Assembly (NCBI RefSeq): GCF_025231525.1
Contig: NZ_CP103057.1
Location: 3,544,501 to 3,608,500, forward strand
Origin: Sphingomonas endolithica
GTDB taxonomy: Bacteria; Pseudomonadota; Alphaproteobacteria; Sphingomonadales; Sphingomonadaceae
Direction of reading: 5' to 3'
DNA length: 64,000 nt
Shown: positions 36,265 through 45,011 of the stretch, piece after piece
Layout: each line of letters opens with the position of its first letter
How positions within the stretch are numbered: position 1 is the stretch's first letter
The notes under the pieces: model-generated
Databases searched by the model: none
What the model saw: only the letters and a program-made list of their open reading frames with translations
What the model was told of the DNA's origin: nothing
Made by a program: the position numbers and the translations under genes

Positions 36265-36504
36265 GTGATCCCACGCTACGAGCAGGTGGAGTTGCGCACC
36301 GCTCGCGATCATGAAGGCGTCGTCGTGTTTGACGGCAACGTGCTGGTCGCGGTGTTGGCGAGGTTGAGCGCGGATCACGGCGACGATGCGGGGCGCTGGT
36401 CGATCGAATTCCTGCCCGGCCATGAAGGGGAGAGACTGCCCGATCCATTCGCGGACTTGCCGGATGCGGCACGTTGGATCGAAGGGGGCGCGGGCGAGGC
36501 TTGA
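36265..36504 (+). CDS. Small protein downstream of the Crp-family regulator
   Basis: 79 residues from a GTG two bases after the regulator's stop: VIPRYEQVELRTARDHEGVVVFDGNVLVAVLARLS..., ending DLPDAARWIEGGAGEA. It is a compact, acidic, probably beta-alpha protein with no signal or membrane segment. The tight spacing implies co-translation with the regulator. I do not recognise a named family. Confidence 0.6.
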   Translation: MIPRYEQVELRTARDHEGVVVFDGNVLVAVLARLSADHGDDAGRWSIEFLPGHEGERLPDPFADLPDAARWIEGGAGEA

Positions 36505-36615
36505 ACCGCGCCTTTTGCGGCGCGATGCCGACGACACATGCTTGACGTGGCGGAGGGGTTATCGGATGCGGTCGTTCATAGCGCAATTAATGCCCTAGCA
36601 GGAAGGATACGAGCA

Positions 36616-36888
36616 ATGGCCGCAGACAAGATGGAGATCGACCAGTCGACGATCCTCGACAACGTGCACGAACAGATGGTGGAGTTCAGCGCAGAGGTGG
36701 ATGGCGACGAGTATGAATTCGGCGTGCAATATGCCGTGCTCGAAGCACTGAGCGGCGACGCCCCCGACGACGATGCCGTCGAGATGTTCAACCTGTTCAG
36801 CGACGCGATCGCCGAAGCCGGGCTGGTGGCACTGGCGCGCAACAGCGATCCGGCGCTGATCGTGATTAGCGAGAACGATCTGGAATAA
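36616..36888 (+). CDS. Small acidic protein, unknown
   Basis: 90 residues from MAADKMEIDQSTILDNVHEQMVEFSAEVDGDEYEFGVQYAVLEALSG; strongly acidic and helical, no membrane segment. The start is placed at the ATG at 36616; an in-frame ATG at 36631 is also possible. It is in the same direction as the regulator pair after a 111-bp gap. The role is unknown. Confidence 0.6.
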   Translation: MAADKMEIDQSTILDNVHEQMVEFSAEVDGDEYEFGVQYAVLEALSGDAPDDDAVEMFNLFSDAIAEAGLVALARNSDPALIVISENDLE

Positions 36889-36900
36889 CTGCCGAAGATG

Positions 36901-37010
36901 CTGCTCCCCGGCGAAGGCCGGGGCCCAGTCGGAAAGGCGGGTGTAACCAAGGGCGGCGCTCAGCCAAATGACGTCTCACGACTGGACCCCGGCCGTCGCC
37001 GGGGAACAAG
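36901..37010. repeat. Palindromic repeat, CCCCGGC family, copy 1
   Basis: CTCCCCGGCGAAGGCCGGGG and CCCCGGCCGTCGCCGGGG hairpins in inverted order, joined by about 60 bp. Same design at 42300-42401, and a single arm at 54107-54135. It lies between the small acidic protein and the tetR stop. Confidence 0.8.
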
Positions 37011-37117
37011 AGGGGGGTGGCACCCCGTTGAATCGTGGCCCCATCCCCCAAGCCGTCACCCTAGAACTAGCCGGCGATGACGCGCAGCGATCAATTCAAC
37101 CGCACGCCACCCGCAAA

Positions 37118-37732
37118 CTATTTGGTCGGCCAGATTGTCATCGTCGTGGCAACCAGCTGCTGCAATTCCTCGCACGTGGCGCCGGAGCCACCCTGCAGCG
37201 CCAGCCCCTGCAATAGCGCGAAGAGGAACTTGACCAGCGCGGCCGCCTCCATGCCCTCGGGCAATTCGCCCGCAGCCTTGGCCTGCTCGAAGCGTGCGAC
37301 CAGCGCAGCCTCGGAGGAGGCGCGGCGTTTGACGACCTCGGTCTTGATCGGCTCGGCTTCCACGCCGCAGGCCACGCTGCTGATCACGCCCAGGCACCCC
37401 TTGGGATCGCAGGTGCTCATCTGCATCTTTAGCGCCCCCGTCAGCAGCCGCTCGGCCACGCCGCGTGCCGTCGGCGCCTCCAGCGCAGTGCTCATGTAAG
37501 CCAGCTTTTCGCGCTCGTAGAGATCGAGCGCCTTGTGGAACAGCGCCTCCTTGTTCCCGAACGCGGCGTACAGGCTGGGCTTGGTGATTCCCATCGCCGC
37601 CGTCAGCTCGGCCATCGACGCCGCTTCGTATCCGTGGCGCCAGAACACTTGCAACGCCGCTGCCAGCGCGACGTCGAGATCGAACTCGCGCGGGCGGCCT
37701 TTCGTGGCCGGTGAGGAACAGAGGTTATACAT
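37118..37732 (-). CDS. TetR/AcrR family transcriptional regulator
   Basis: 204 residues. The N-terminal HTH (GRPREFDLDVALAAALQVFWRHGYEAASMAELTAAMGITKPSLYAAFGNKEALFHKALDLY) is canonical. The ligand domain contains CDPKGCLGVISSVACG, a pattern of the subgroup related to AcrR-type repressors of solvent or quinone response. The ATG sits inside a palindrome (37731-37744), suggesting autoregulation and a very short or absent leader. It is downstream of and parallel to the aldehyde-oxidase operon (114-bp gap), so the oxidase is a plausible but unproven target. Confidence 0.9.
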   Translation of the reverse strand: MYNLCSSPATKGRPREFDLDVALAAALQVFWRHGYEAASMAELTAAMGITKPSLYAAFGNKEALFHKALDLYEREKLAYMSTALEAPTARGVAERLLTGALKMQMSTCDPKGCLGVISSVACGVEAEPIKTEVVKRRASSEAALVARFEQAKAAGELPEGMEAAALVKFLFALLQGLALQGGSGATCEELQQLVATTMTIWPTK

Positions 37733-37744
37733 ACCGAACGGTAT
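37731..37744. promoter_or_regulatory. Operator-like palindrome over the tetR start
   Basis: ATACCG-AA-CGGTAT with further A/T symmetry on both sides (CAT...ATA). It overlaps the ATG of the TetR gene. TetR proteins commonly bind such 14-20-bp palindromes in their own promoter. Confidence 0.65.
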
Positions 37745-37846
37745 ATAGGCAGCTCGCGCCTAAACGTCCAGTATCGCTAGAGAAATCTGCAGGCGCCGAG
37801 TCAACGGCCGGCAGCGGCAGGCGACACCGTCGCCCGCCGCCCCCGT

Positions 37847-40066
37847 TCAAGCGACATTCGGCAATTGGTGCAACATCTTGTCGAGCGTGATCGGGTAATC
37901 GCGCACCCGCACGCCGGTCGCATTGTAGATCGCATTGGCGATCGCCGCGCCCACACCGCACAGCCCCAATTCGCCCACGCCCTTGGCCTTCATCGGCGAC
38001 GAAATCGGATCGACCTCGTCGAGGAAGATCACCTCCTGGTGCGGGATATCGGCATGGACCGGCACTTCGTAGGTCGCCAGATCGTGATTAACGAAGAAGC
38101 CGAAGCGCGTGTCGACCGCCAGTTCCTCCATCAGCGCGGCGCCCGCACCCATCGTCATCGCGCCGATCACCTGGCTACGTGCAGACTTGGGGTTGAGGAT
38201 GCGCCCGGCGGCACACACTGCGAGCATGCGGCGGATGCGTGTCTCGCCGGTATAGGCATTCACCGCCACCTCGACGAAGTGGCCGGCGAACGTCGACTGC
38301 TGATACTTCTTGTCCAGATCGCCATATTCGATCGAGTCCTCGGCCGTCAGGCCAGCCGCGCCCGCCGCATCGGCCAGCGACACGCTGCGGCCGCCGGCAC
38401 GCACCTTGCCACCGGCGAACTCGATATCGGCCGCATCGAAGCCGAGCTTCTGCGCCACCATCTCGCGCAGCTTGACGCAGGCGGCATAGACGCCGGCGGT
38501 CGAGTTGTTCGCACCCCACTGCCCGCCCGAGCCGGCCGATGCCGGCGAGTCCGAATCGCCCAGCTGCACGACCACCCGGTCGAGATCGACGCCCATCATC
38601 TCGGCGGCCGTCTGTGCGATGATCGTATAGCTGCCGGTGCCGATATCGGTCATGTCGGTGGTGACGGTCACGATGCCCTTGCCGTCGACCGCGACCCGCG
38701 CCGCCGACTTCATCAGCAGGTTGTTGCGGAAGCCCGCGCCCACACCCATGCCGATCAGCCACTGTCCGTCACGCACGCTGCCGGGCTTGGCATTGCGCTT
38801 GTTCCAGCCGAACGCCGCCGACCCCTGCTGCAGGCACTGCACCAATTGCCGCTGCGAAAAGCGCCGCTCGGGCTTCTCCGGATCGACCTGCGTATCGTTG
38901 ACGATACGGAACTGCACCGGATCCATGCCGAGCTTCTCGGCCATCTCGTCAATCGCGATTTCCAACGCCATCAGCCCTGGCGCCTCGCCTGGCGCGCGCA
39001 TCGCATTGCCCTCGGGCAGATCGAGCACCGCCAGCCGCATCGACGTCAGCCTATTGGCCCCGGCATACATCAGCTTGGTCTGGCTGACCGCAGTTTCGGG
39101 CTTGCCGCCGGGCAGATCGCCCGAGCCGCTCTCATGCGCAATCGCGGTGATCTTGCCGTCCTTGTTCGCGCCGATGCGGATGCGCTGCGTGGTCGCCGGA
39201 CGATGCGTGGTATTGTTGATGATCAACGGGCGCTGCAGCGCGACCTTCACCGGGCGGCCCGCCGCCTTGGCGCCGAGTGCCGCCATGATCGCGTCGGTAC
39301 GGACGAACAGCTTCCCGCCGAAACCGCCACCGATATAGGGCGAGATCAGCCGGACATTGTCCTTGGGGATACCGAGCGTCTTGGCGACGTCGCCCTTGCC
39401 CCAAGCGATCATCTGGTTCGATGTCCACAGCGTCAATTTGTCGCCGTCCCATGCGCCGATCGAGGCATGCGGCTCCATCATTGCATGGCTGTGATCGGGC
39501 GTGGTGTAGGTCGCGTCGAGCTTGACCGGCGCGTCGGCAAAGCCGCGCTTGAAATCGCCAATCTCCTCGACCGGCGGGGCCGCACTGCCTTCGCCGCTGC
39601 TCGCGCCCTTCAGCGGGGCGGTCTTCAGTCCCTCGGCCAGATCGTATCGGCCCTTGGCACGGGCATAGTCGACGCGGACAAGCTGTGCGGCGGCGCGCGC
39701 CTGTTCGAACGTCTCGGCCACGACCAGCGCGATGGTCTGATGGTAGTGCTGGATCTCGGGGCCACCCAGCAACAAGGCGGTGTTGAAATCGCCCTTGAAC
39801 AGCTTGCCCGCATCCGCGGCAGTGACGATGGCGATCACCCCCGGCGCGGCCTTGGCCTCGGCCAGGTCCATCGAATTGATCCGCCCCTTAGCGATCCCCG
39901 CGCCGACGATATAGCCATATGCCTGATTGGCGACGACATCGTGCCGTTCATAGGCATAAGGCGCGGTGCCGGTGGTCTTGAACTTGCCGTCGATGCGGTC
40001 GTGCGGCTTGCCGATGACCTTCATTTGGTCGATCGGATTCTTGCCCGCGGGCGTGTCGAACTTCAT
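37847..40066 (-). CDS. paoC: Periplasmic aldehyde oxidase, molybdenum-cofactor subunit (PaoC-like)
   Basis: 739 residues of the xanthine-oxidase large-subunit family: N-terminal RIDGKFKTTGTAPYAYER, then DHSHAMMEPHASIGAWDGDKLTLWTSNQ, the RLISPYIGGGFGGKL motif and the Mo-site region DIGTGSYTIIAQTAAEMMGVDLD. The C-terminal KGVGELGLCGVGAAIANAI carries the catalytic glutamate (VGE). It oxidises aldehydes to acids. It is the third gene of the paoA-B-C order, 4 nt after paoB. No PaoD/XdhC-type cofactor-insertion gene is seen in the window. Confidence 0.92.
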   Translation of the reverse strand: MKFDTPAGKNPIDQMKVIGKPHDRIDGKFKTTGTAPYAYERHDVVANQAYGYIVGAGIAKGRINSMDLAEAKAAPGVIAIVTAADAGKLFKGDFNTALLLGGPEIQHYHQTIALVVAETFEQARAAAQLVRVDYARAKGRYDLAEGLKTAPLKGASSGEGSAAPPVEEIGDFKRGFADAPVKLDATYTTPDHSHAMMEPHASIGAWDGDKLTLWTSNQMIAWGKGDVAKTLGIPKDNVRLISPYIGGGFGGKLFVRTDAIMAALGAKAAGRPVKVALQRPLIINNTTHRPATTQRIRIGANKDGKITAIAHESGSGDLPGGKPETAVSQTKLMYAGANRLTSMRLAVLDLPEGNAMRAPGEAPGLMALEIAIDEMAEKLGMDPVQFRIVNDTQVDPEKPERRFSQRQLVQCLQQGSAAFGWNKRNAKPGSVRDGQWLIGMGVGAGFRNNLLMKSAARVAVDGKGIVTVTTDMTDIGTGSYTIIAQTAAEMMGVDLDRVVVQLGDSDSPASAGSGGQWGANNSTAGVYAACVKLREMVAQKLGFDAADIEFAGGKVRAGGRSVSLADAAGAAGLTAEDSIEYGDLDKKYQQSTFAGHFVEVAVNAYTGETRIRRMLAVCAAGRILNPKSARSQVIGAMTMGAGAALMEELAVDTRFGFFVNHDLATYEVPVHADIPHQEVIFLDEVDPISSPMKAKGVGELGLCGVGAAIANAIYNATGVRVRDYPITLDKMLHQLPNVA

Positions 40067-40070
40067 GCGA

Positions 40071-41021
40071 TCAACCCTTCGCTTCGGCGAGTGCGGAGGC
40101 GAGCGTGCGCTCCACCAGCGTCACCTTGAATGCATTGTCTTGCGTCGGGCGCGCGCCGGCCATCAGGCGGGCGTTCACAGCCTGGGCTCCCTGCGGCAGT
40201 GCCGCCTCCGCCGCTTCGACCCGCCACGGCTTGTGCGCCACGCCGCCGACCGCGACCCGGCCGGTGCCGTCACGCTGCACCACCGCCGCCACCGAAACGA
40301 GCGCGAAGGCATAGGATGCACGGTCGCGAACCTTGCGGTAGATCTGCGTGCCGCCGATCGGCTTGGGCAGCGTGACCGACGTGATCAGCTCGCCGCGCTT
40401 GAGCACGGTGTCGATGTGCGGCGTATCGCCCGGCAACCGGTGGAAGTCGGCGATCGGGATCGAGCGGGTAATGCCGTCGGGCTGCACCGTCTCGACCACC
40501 GCATCCAGCACGCGCATCGCCACCGCCATATCGCCGGGATAGGTCGCGATGCAGGCGTCGCTGCTGCCGATCACCGCCAGCTGACGGCTATAGCCGCCCA
40601 GTGCCGCGCAGCCCGATCCGGGCTTGCGCTTGTTGCACGGCTGGTTGGTGTCGTAGAAATAGGGGCAGCGCGTCCGTTGCAGCAGGTTGCCCGCAGTGGT
40701 CGCCTTGTTGCGCAACTGCCCGCTTGCACCCGCGACGATCGCACGACTGAGCACGCCGTAATCGCGCCGCACGCGTGTGTCGCTGGCCAGATTGGTATTG
40801 GTCACCAACGCACCGATGCGCAGGCCGCCATCCGGCGTGCCCTCGATACGATCGAGCTTCAGCCCGCCGACGTCGATCAGATGCGCCGGTGCCTCGATCT
40901 GCAGCTTCATCAGGTCGAGCAGGTTGGTGCCCCCTGCGATGAACTTGGCGTTTGGCGTACGCAGCGCTTCGGCCGCTGCCGCCGCGGGCGTGCTCGCCCG
41001 GTTATAGGTGAAGGGCTTCAT
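40071..41021 (-). CDS. paoB: Aldehyde oxidase FAD-binding subunit (PaoB-like)
   Basis: 316 residues. The FAD PCMH fold carries [21 protein letters not shown] and [16 protein letters not shown]. The four cysteines in [20 protein letters not shown] match the extra [4Fe-4S] site described for E. coli PaoB, which separates this group from ordinary xanthine dehydrogenases. It passes electrons from the Mo subunit to its acceptor. Its start overlaps the paoA stop as ATGA. Confidence 0.92.
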   Translation of the reverse strand: MKPFTYNRASTPAAAAAEALRTPNAKFIAGGTNLLDLMKLQIEAPAHLIDVGGLKLDRIEGTPDGGLRIGALVTNTNLASDTRVRRDYGVLSRAIVAGASGQLRNKATTAGNLLQRTRCPYFYDTNQPCNKRKPGSGCAALGGYSRQLAVIGSSDACIATYPGDMAVAMRVLDAVVETVQPDGITRSIPIADFHRLPGDTPHIDTVLKRGELITSVTLPKPIGGTQIYRKVRDRASYAFALVSVAAVVQRDGTGRVAVGGVAHKPWRVEAAEAALPQGAQAVNARLMAGARPTQDNAFKVTLVERTLASALAEAKG

Positions 41022-41653
41022 GCGCGTTTCTCCGCAACGTCGGCCATTGCTTCCAGAATGTTGGAATAAGCACCGCAGCGGCAGATGTTGCCGCTCATCC
41101 GCTCGCGCATCTCGTCATTGGATGCGGTCGGGCGCGCCGTGAGATCGTCGGTGACGTGGCTCGGTACGCCGGCCTTGATCTCGCCCAGCACCGCAACGGC
41201 CGAGCAGATCTGCCCGGGCGTGCAATAACCGCACTGATATCCGTCATGCTTGATGAAGGCGGCCTGCATCGGATGCAGATCGTCCGGCTGGCCCAGCCCC
41301 TCGATCGTGGTGACCTTGTCGCCCTGGTGCATCACCGCCAGGCTGAGGCAGGAATTGATCCGCACGCCATCCACCAGCACGGTGCACGCGCCGCATTGGC
41401 CATGGTCGCAGCCCTTCTTGGTGCCGGTCAGTTGCAAATTCTCGCGCAGCGCGTCGAGCAGGGTGGTGCGGGTGTCGACCACGAAGGCACGGCGCTTGCC
41501 GTTCACCTCCATCGCGACCTTGGCCATGCTGGGTGCCGTACCCGGCGGCACGGCCGCCTGGGCGGTGACCGGCACCGCCACCACCGCCGCGCCGGCCGCA
41601 CCGCCGGCCAGGATCGCGCGGCGCGATACGTCGAATTCTCCGCTGTCGCTCAT
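41018..41653 (-). CDS. paoA: Aldehyde oxidase 2Fe-2S subunit with Tat signal (PaoA-like)
   Basis: 211 residues. The N terminus [24 protein letters not shown] is a twin-arginine signal, so the folded trimer is probably exported as one unit. The first 2Fe-2S cluster is [16 protein letters not shown] with an upstream partner; the second is [10 protein letters not shown] with [15 protein letters not shown]. It is the first gene of the operon. A 168-bp gap shared with the divergent holin gene carries the promoter. Confidence 0.93.
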   Translation of the reverse strand: MSDSGEFDVSRRAILAGGAAGAAVVAVPVTAQAAVPPGTAPSMAKVAMEVNGKRRAFVVDTRTTLLDALRENLQLTGTKKGCDHGQCGACTVLVDGVRINSCLSLAVMHQGDKVTTIEGLGQPDDLHPMQAAFIKHDGYQCGYCTPGQICSAVAVLGEIKAGVPSHVTDDLTARPTASNDEMRERMSGNICRCGAYSNILEAMADVAEKRA

Positions 41654-41821
41654 GAAGGTAGTCCTTGGTCGCCGCGCAAGTACGCGAATGTCGTGGGATC
41701 AATAGCATAACGCGGCGGCGTTCGTAAGGTGTCCATCGATCCAACACTAAAGTGCTGTCCTACAAAGTGCCAGATAGGTTATCTTCGCCAGGTTGATTTA
41801 ACCAATAGGAAGGGCGCATTC

Positions 41822-42235
41822 ATGAGCATCATCGACGGCCTGATCGGCCCCCTGGCGGGGCTGATCGACAAGATCATCCCCGATTCGCGTGCACGGGACG
41901 CCGCCAAGCTGGAATTGTTGAAGCTGCAGGGCAGCCAGGAGGCCGAGCAGTTGCGCACGCAATTGTCGGCGATCCTGGCCGAGGCGCAATCGGCCGATCC
42001 CTGGACCAGCCGCGCGAGGCCCGGCTTCCTCTACGTCATGTATGCATTGCTGTTGTGGTCGATTCCGATGGGCTTGATCGCCGCCTTCCGCCCCGCCATG
42101 GCCCAGGGCATCGCGGCGGGCATGGGCGCGTACCTCAACGGCATACCCGAGCCGCTCTATGCGCTCTTCGGCACCGGCTATCTTGGCTACACCGCCGCGC
42201 GCAGCTGGGGGAAGGCGAAAGGCGTGGAGAAATAG
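41822..42235 (+). CDS. GTA-type three-span holin, orphan
   Basis: 137 residues. An amphipathic N terminus (MSIIDGLIGPLAGLIDKIIPDSRARDAAKLELLK) and a charged helix lead to DPWTSRARPGFLYVMYALLLWS, the diagnostic block of the 3TM holin family found in gene transfer agents. Further hydrophobic segments follow (about 68-90 and 112-126). It would form membrane lesions that let a murein hydrolase out. No capsid, portal or tail genes are near. The ribosome site AGGAAGG is strong, and the upstream region is AT-richer than average. Confidence 0.87.
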   Translation: MSIIDGLIGPLAGLIDKIIPDSRARDAAKLELLKLQGSQEAEQLRTQLSAILAEAQSADPWTSRARPGFLYVMYALLLWSIPMGLIAAFRPAMAQGIAAGMGAYLNGIPEPLYALFGTGYLGYTAARSWGKAKGVEK

Positions 42236-42299
42236 TCGCCGCGGCTCAACGTTCTCAACATTCGCAACGTTCGCGGTCTGCTATCTACTGCTCCCCTAC

Positions 42300-42401
42300 C
42301 TGTTCCCCGGCAAAGGCCGGGGTCCAGTAGCGGCTCAGAAGAGCCGCTGCGCCCGATTACCGCCGCCTTCGCGACTGGGCCCCGGCCTCCGCCGGGGAGC
42401 C
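42300..42401. repeat. Palindromic repeat, CCCCGGC family, copy 2
   Basis: GTTCCCCGGCAAAGGCCGGGG and GGCCCCGGCCTCCGCCGGGG flank an inner stem (AGCGGCTC/GAGCCGCT). Layout as at 36901-37010. It abuts the hydrolase remnant, so the repeat may sit at the truncation point. Confidence 0.8.
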
Positions 42402-42435
42402 ACTTGTCCACTGGATTATTTGCCCGCATACATGC

Positions 42436-42608
42436 CAATCACGGCCCGCAAGAGGCCGACAAGCTCAGCGCCTGGGTGCCAGGGTCGAGCTCCGGCTGTA
42501 TCCGGGCAAGAGCCACAACGACCTGATCATGGGCATCTCCAAGCCCTTTCGCAGCCGAGCGCGAGCCTCGGGGACAGCGTCGACTTGCTGCGGGCGAATT
42601 CGCGCTGA
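42436..42608 (+). pseudogene. C-terminal remnant of an alpha/beta hydrolase
   Basis: Three short frame segments join to one sensible protein end: EADKLSA, then LGARVELRLYPGKSHNDLI plus MGISKPFRSRA, then SLGDSVDLLRANSR and a TGA at 42606. This reads like the end of a carboxylesterase-type hydrolase, with the catalytic histidine in GKSHNDL. Two frameshifts (near 42471 and 42560) and loss of everything upstream show it is dead. With the repeat at 42300 it explains the 409-bp gap before hslV. Confidence 0.65.
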
Positions 42609-42644
42609 TTGCACCATCGCCCATCCGCTCCCATATCCCGGCGC

Positions 42645-43193
42645 ATGAGTGAAAAACTGACGTGGCACGGCACGACCATTCTCTCCGTGCGCCGCAATGG
42701 ACGCGTCGTCGTCGCCGGTGACGGCCAAGTGACGCAGGGCCAGACCGTGATGAAACCCAATGCCAAGAAGGTCCGCCGCCTCGGCGACGGATCGGTGATC
42801 GCCGGGTTCGCCGGCGCCACTGCCGATGCCTTCACCTTGTTCGAGCGGCTCGAGCGCAAGCTGGAACAGCATCACGGTCAGCTGCTGCGCGCGGCAGTCG
42901 AGTTGGCCAAGGATTGGCGCACCGACAAGTTCCTGCGCAATTTGGAGGCGATGATGATCGTCGCGGACAAGGATGTGACGCTGATCCTGACCGGTAACGG
43001 CGATGTGCTCGAGCCTGAAGCGGGCGTCGCGGCGATCGGCTCGGGCGGCAATTACGCGCTCGCCGCCGCGCGCGCGCTGGTCGATTACGAACAGGATGCC
43101 GAGACGATCTGCCGCAAGGCCATGGCGATCGCCGCCGAGGTCTGTGTCTACACCAACGACCGCCTGACCGTGGAGAGCCTCGAGGCTTCCTAG
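42645..43193 (+). CDS. hslV: ATP-dependent protease subunit HslV
   Basis: 182 residues. The N terminus [19 protein letters not shown] shows the processing site that exposes the catalytic threonine (T10). [37 protein letters not shown] and [14 protein letters not shown] are typical. Twelve subunits form the proteolytic core driven by HslU. It is separated from hslU by a 71-bp gap almost wholly made of a palindromic repeat. Confidence 0.95.
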   Translation: MSEKLTWHGTTILSVRRNGRVVVAGDGQVTQGQTVMKPNAKKVRRLGDGSVIAGFAGATADAFTLFERLERKLEQHHGQLLRAAVELAKDWRTDKFLRNLEAMMIVADKDVTLILTGNGDVLEPEAGVAAIGSGGNYALAAARALVDYEQDAETICRKAMAIAAEVCVYTNDRLTVESLEAS

Positions 43194-43199
43194 AATACC

Positions 43200-43269
43200 G
43201 TCATCCCCGCGCAGGCGGGGATCCATAATCACGGCGGGTAATATGGATTCCCGCCTTCGCGGGAATGAC
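43200..43269. repeat. 70-bp palindrome filling the hslV-hslU gap
   Basis: GTCATCCCCGCGCAGGCGGGG and CCCGCCTTCGCGGGAATGAC ends, the same core as inside the three MITE-like copies (7541-7635, 23392-23486, 58296-58390) but standing alone and shorter. Its last bases (GGGAATGAC) contain the ATG at 43265 annotated as the hslU start. Confidence 0.9.
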
Positions 43270-44569
43270 AATTTTGAACGACGCCCTCACCCCCAAAGCC
43301 ATCGTTGCCGCGCTCGACGAGCACATCATTGGCCAGACCGATGCCAAGAAGGCTGTCGCCGTGGCGATGCGCAATCGCTGGCGCCGCCAGCGGCTCGGCG
43401 CCGATCTGCGCGATGAGGTCTCGCCCAAGAACATCCTGATGATCGGGCCCACCGGCTGCGGCAAGACCGAGATCAGCCGCCGCCTCGCCAAACTCGCCGA
43501 CGCGCCCTTCATCAAGGTCGAGGCGACCAAGTTCACCGAGGTCGGCTATGTCGGCCGTGACGTCGAGCAGATCGCGCGCGATCTGGTCGAGGAAGCGGTG
43601 CGGCTGGAGAAGGAGCGCCGCCGCGTCGCGGTGAAGGACAAGGCCGAGGATGCGGCGATGATCCGCTTGCTCGATGCATTGACCGGCAAGGGCGCCAGCG
43701 AGGCGACGCGCGAGGCGTTCCGCCAGCGCATGCGTGACGGGCATCTCAACGAGACTGAGATCGAGATCGAAATGGAGGCGCCGCCCGCCATGCCGTTCGA
43801 GGTCCCCGGTGGCGCGCCGCAGATGATCAACCTGTCCGAGATGATGGGCAAGGCGTTCGGCGGCCCGCAGCTCAAGCGCCGCAAGCTCACCGTCCCTGCC
43901 GCGTGGGAGAAACTGGTCGAGGAAGAGGCCGACAAGCGGCTCGATCAGGAAGAGGTCAGCCGCGCGGCGCTTGCCGACGCCGAAGCCAACGGCATCGTGT
44001 TCCTCGACGAGATCGACAAGATCGCCGTCTCCGACGTGCGCGGCGGCTCGGTCAGCCGTGAAGGCGTGCAGCGCGATCTGCTGCCGCTGATCGAGGGCAC
44101 GACGGTCGCGACCAAATACGGGCCGATGAAGACCGACCATATTCTGTTCATCGCCAGCGGCGCGTTCCACGTCGCCAAGCCCAGCGACCTGCTGCCCGAA
44201 TTGCAGGGCCGCCTCCCGATCCGTGTCGAACTGAAGGCGCTGACCGAGGCCGATTTCGTCGCCATCCTCAGCGACACCAAGGCCAGCCTGCTCCAACAAT
44301 ATACGGCGTTGATCGGCACTGAGGGCGTCACGGTAACCTTCACCGAAGACGGCATCGCCGCGGTCGCCAAGATCGCCGCCGACGTGAATGGCGAGATCGA
44401 GAATATCGGCGCGCGCCGCCTGCAGACGGTCATGGAGAAACTGCTCGAGGAAGTCAGCTTCAACGCCGAGGATCGCGGCGGCGAGACGGTGATGGTGGAC
44501 GCGGCCTATGTCGAAAGTCAACTTGCCAGCATCGCCCGCAACGCGGATCTGTCGCGCTTCGTGCTCTAG
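43265..44569 (+). CDS. hslU: ATP-dependent protease ATPase subunit HslU
   Basis: 434 residues. The N terminus [33 protein letters not shown] carries the family start block, with Walker [11 protein letters not shown] and Walker [12 protein letters not shown]. The I-domain lies in between, and the C-terminal [23 protein letters not shown] completes it. It is an AAA+ unfoldase for HslV. The ATG at 43265 lies in a repeat arm; an in-frame TTG at 43274 (giving MNDALTPK) has GGGA nine bases upstream and better matches the usual length. The stop overlaps the convergent gene's stop in CTAG. Confidence 0.95.
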   Translation: MTILNDALTPKAIVAALDEHIIGQTDAKKAVAVAMRNRWRRQRLGADLRDEVSPKNILMIGPTGCGKTEISRRLAKLADAPFIKVEATKFTEVGYVGRDVEQIARDLVEEAVRLEKERRRVAVKDKAEDAAMIRLLDALTGKGASEATREAFRQRMRDGHLNETEIEIEMEAPPAMPFEVPGGAPQMINLSEMMGKAFGGPQLKRRKLTVPAAWEKLVEEEADKRLDQEEVSRAALADAEANGIVFLDEIDKIAVSDVRGGSVSREGVQRDLLPLIEGTTVATKYGPMKTDHILFIASGAFHVAKPSDLLPELQGRLPIRVELKALTEADFVAILSDTKASLLQQYTALIGTEGVTVTFTEDGIAAVAKIAADVNGEIENIGARRLQTVMEKLLEEVSFNAEDRGGETVMVDAAYVESQLASIARNADLSRFVL

Positions 44570-44949
44570 CGCTTGGGCCGGTCATAGGGCGTGAAGCTGC
44601 CCAACCGGCACCGGCCACCGGGGATCGCACCGGGTGAGACCGGCGTGAAGCTGTCGTTGCGGCACATTTCGCCGTTCAACATCTCGACCACGGGCACTGC
44701 ATTGAACCGTAGGCCGAGACACTCCTCGGGCAAGGTGTTGACCCACACCCGGCCGCGCCCCTGGCGGTAGATCAGCGTCTGCTTGCCGACGACGGTCGGG
44801 CCGTCAACCAGCCGCGGATCGACGCAGCTGACCGGTTTTCCGGCGATCCGGCCCGCCGTCGCACGGGCGAGTTCATCCGGTCGGCTCTGGCTGTCCGCGC
44901 CAGTGGCGACAGCCAGCAGCGCGATCGGCGCAAGAAGGAGGATACGCAT
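44566..44949 (-). CDS. Secreted cysteine-containing protein, tandem paralogue A
   Basis: 127 residues. The signal peptide is [21 protein letters not shown]. The mature part contains [50 protein letters not shown], then [32 protein letters not shown]. Four conserved cysteines probably form two disulfides. It is clearly homologous to the gene 62 bp upstream (45012-45398), sharing SCxD, LPExCxGLR, ND.F, SPG, IPG, CR.G.FTP.D.P. No function is known; it is a sphingomonad-type small periplasmic family. Confidence 0.75.
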   Translation of the reverse strand: MRILLLAPIALLAVATGADSQSRPDELARATAGRIAGKPVSCVDPRLVDGPTVVGKQTLIYRQGRGRVWVNTLPEECLGLRFNAVPVVEMLNGEMCRNDSFTPVSPGAIPGGRCRLGSFTPYDRPKR

Positions 44950-45011
44950 CGACAAGCTCCCATGTCCCTGCCGCCTCAACGCACCATCGCGGGATCGTCT
45001 CCCGCGCCGCA

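Noticed and set aside
37865..40129. 754-codon open frame opposite the aldehyde oxidase large subunit
   Set aside because: Composition is dominated by R, H, A and D with no recognisable motif, while the minus strand carries intact molybdenum-enzyme motifs and operon overlaps.
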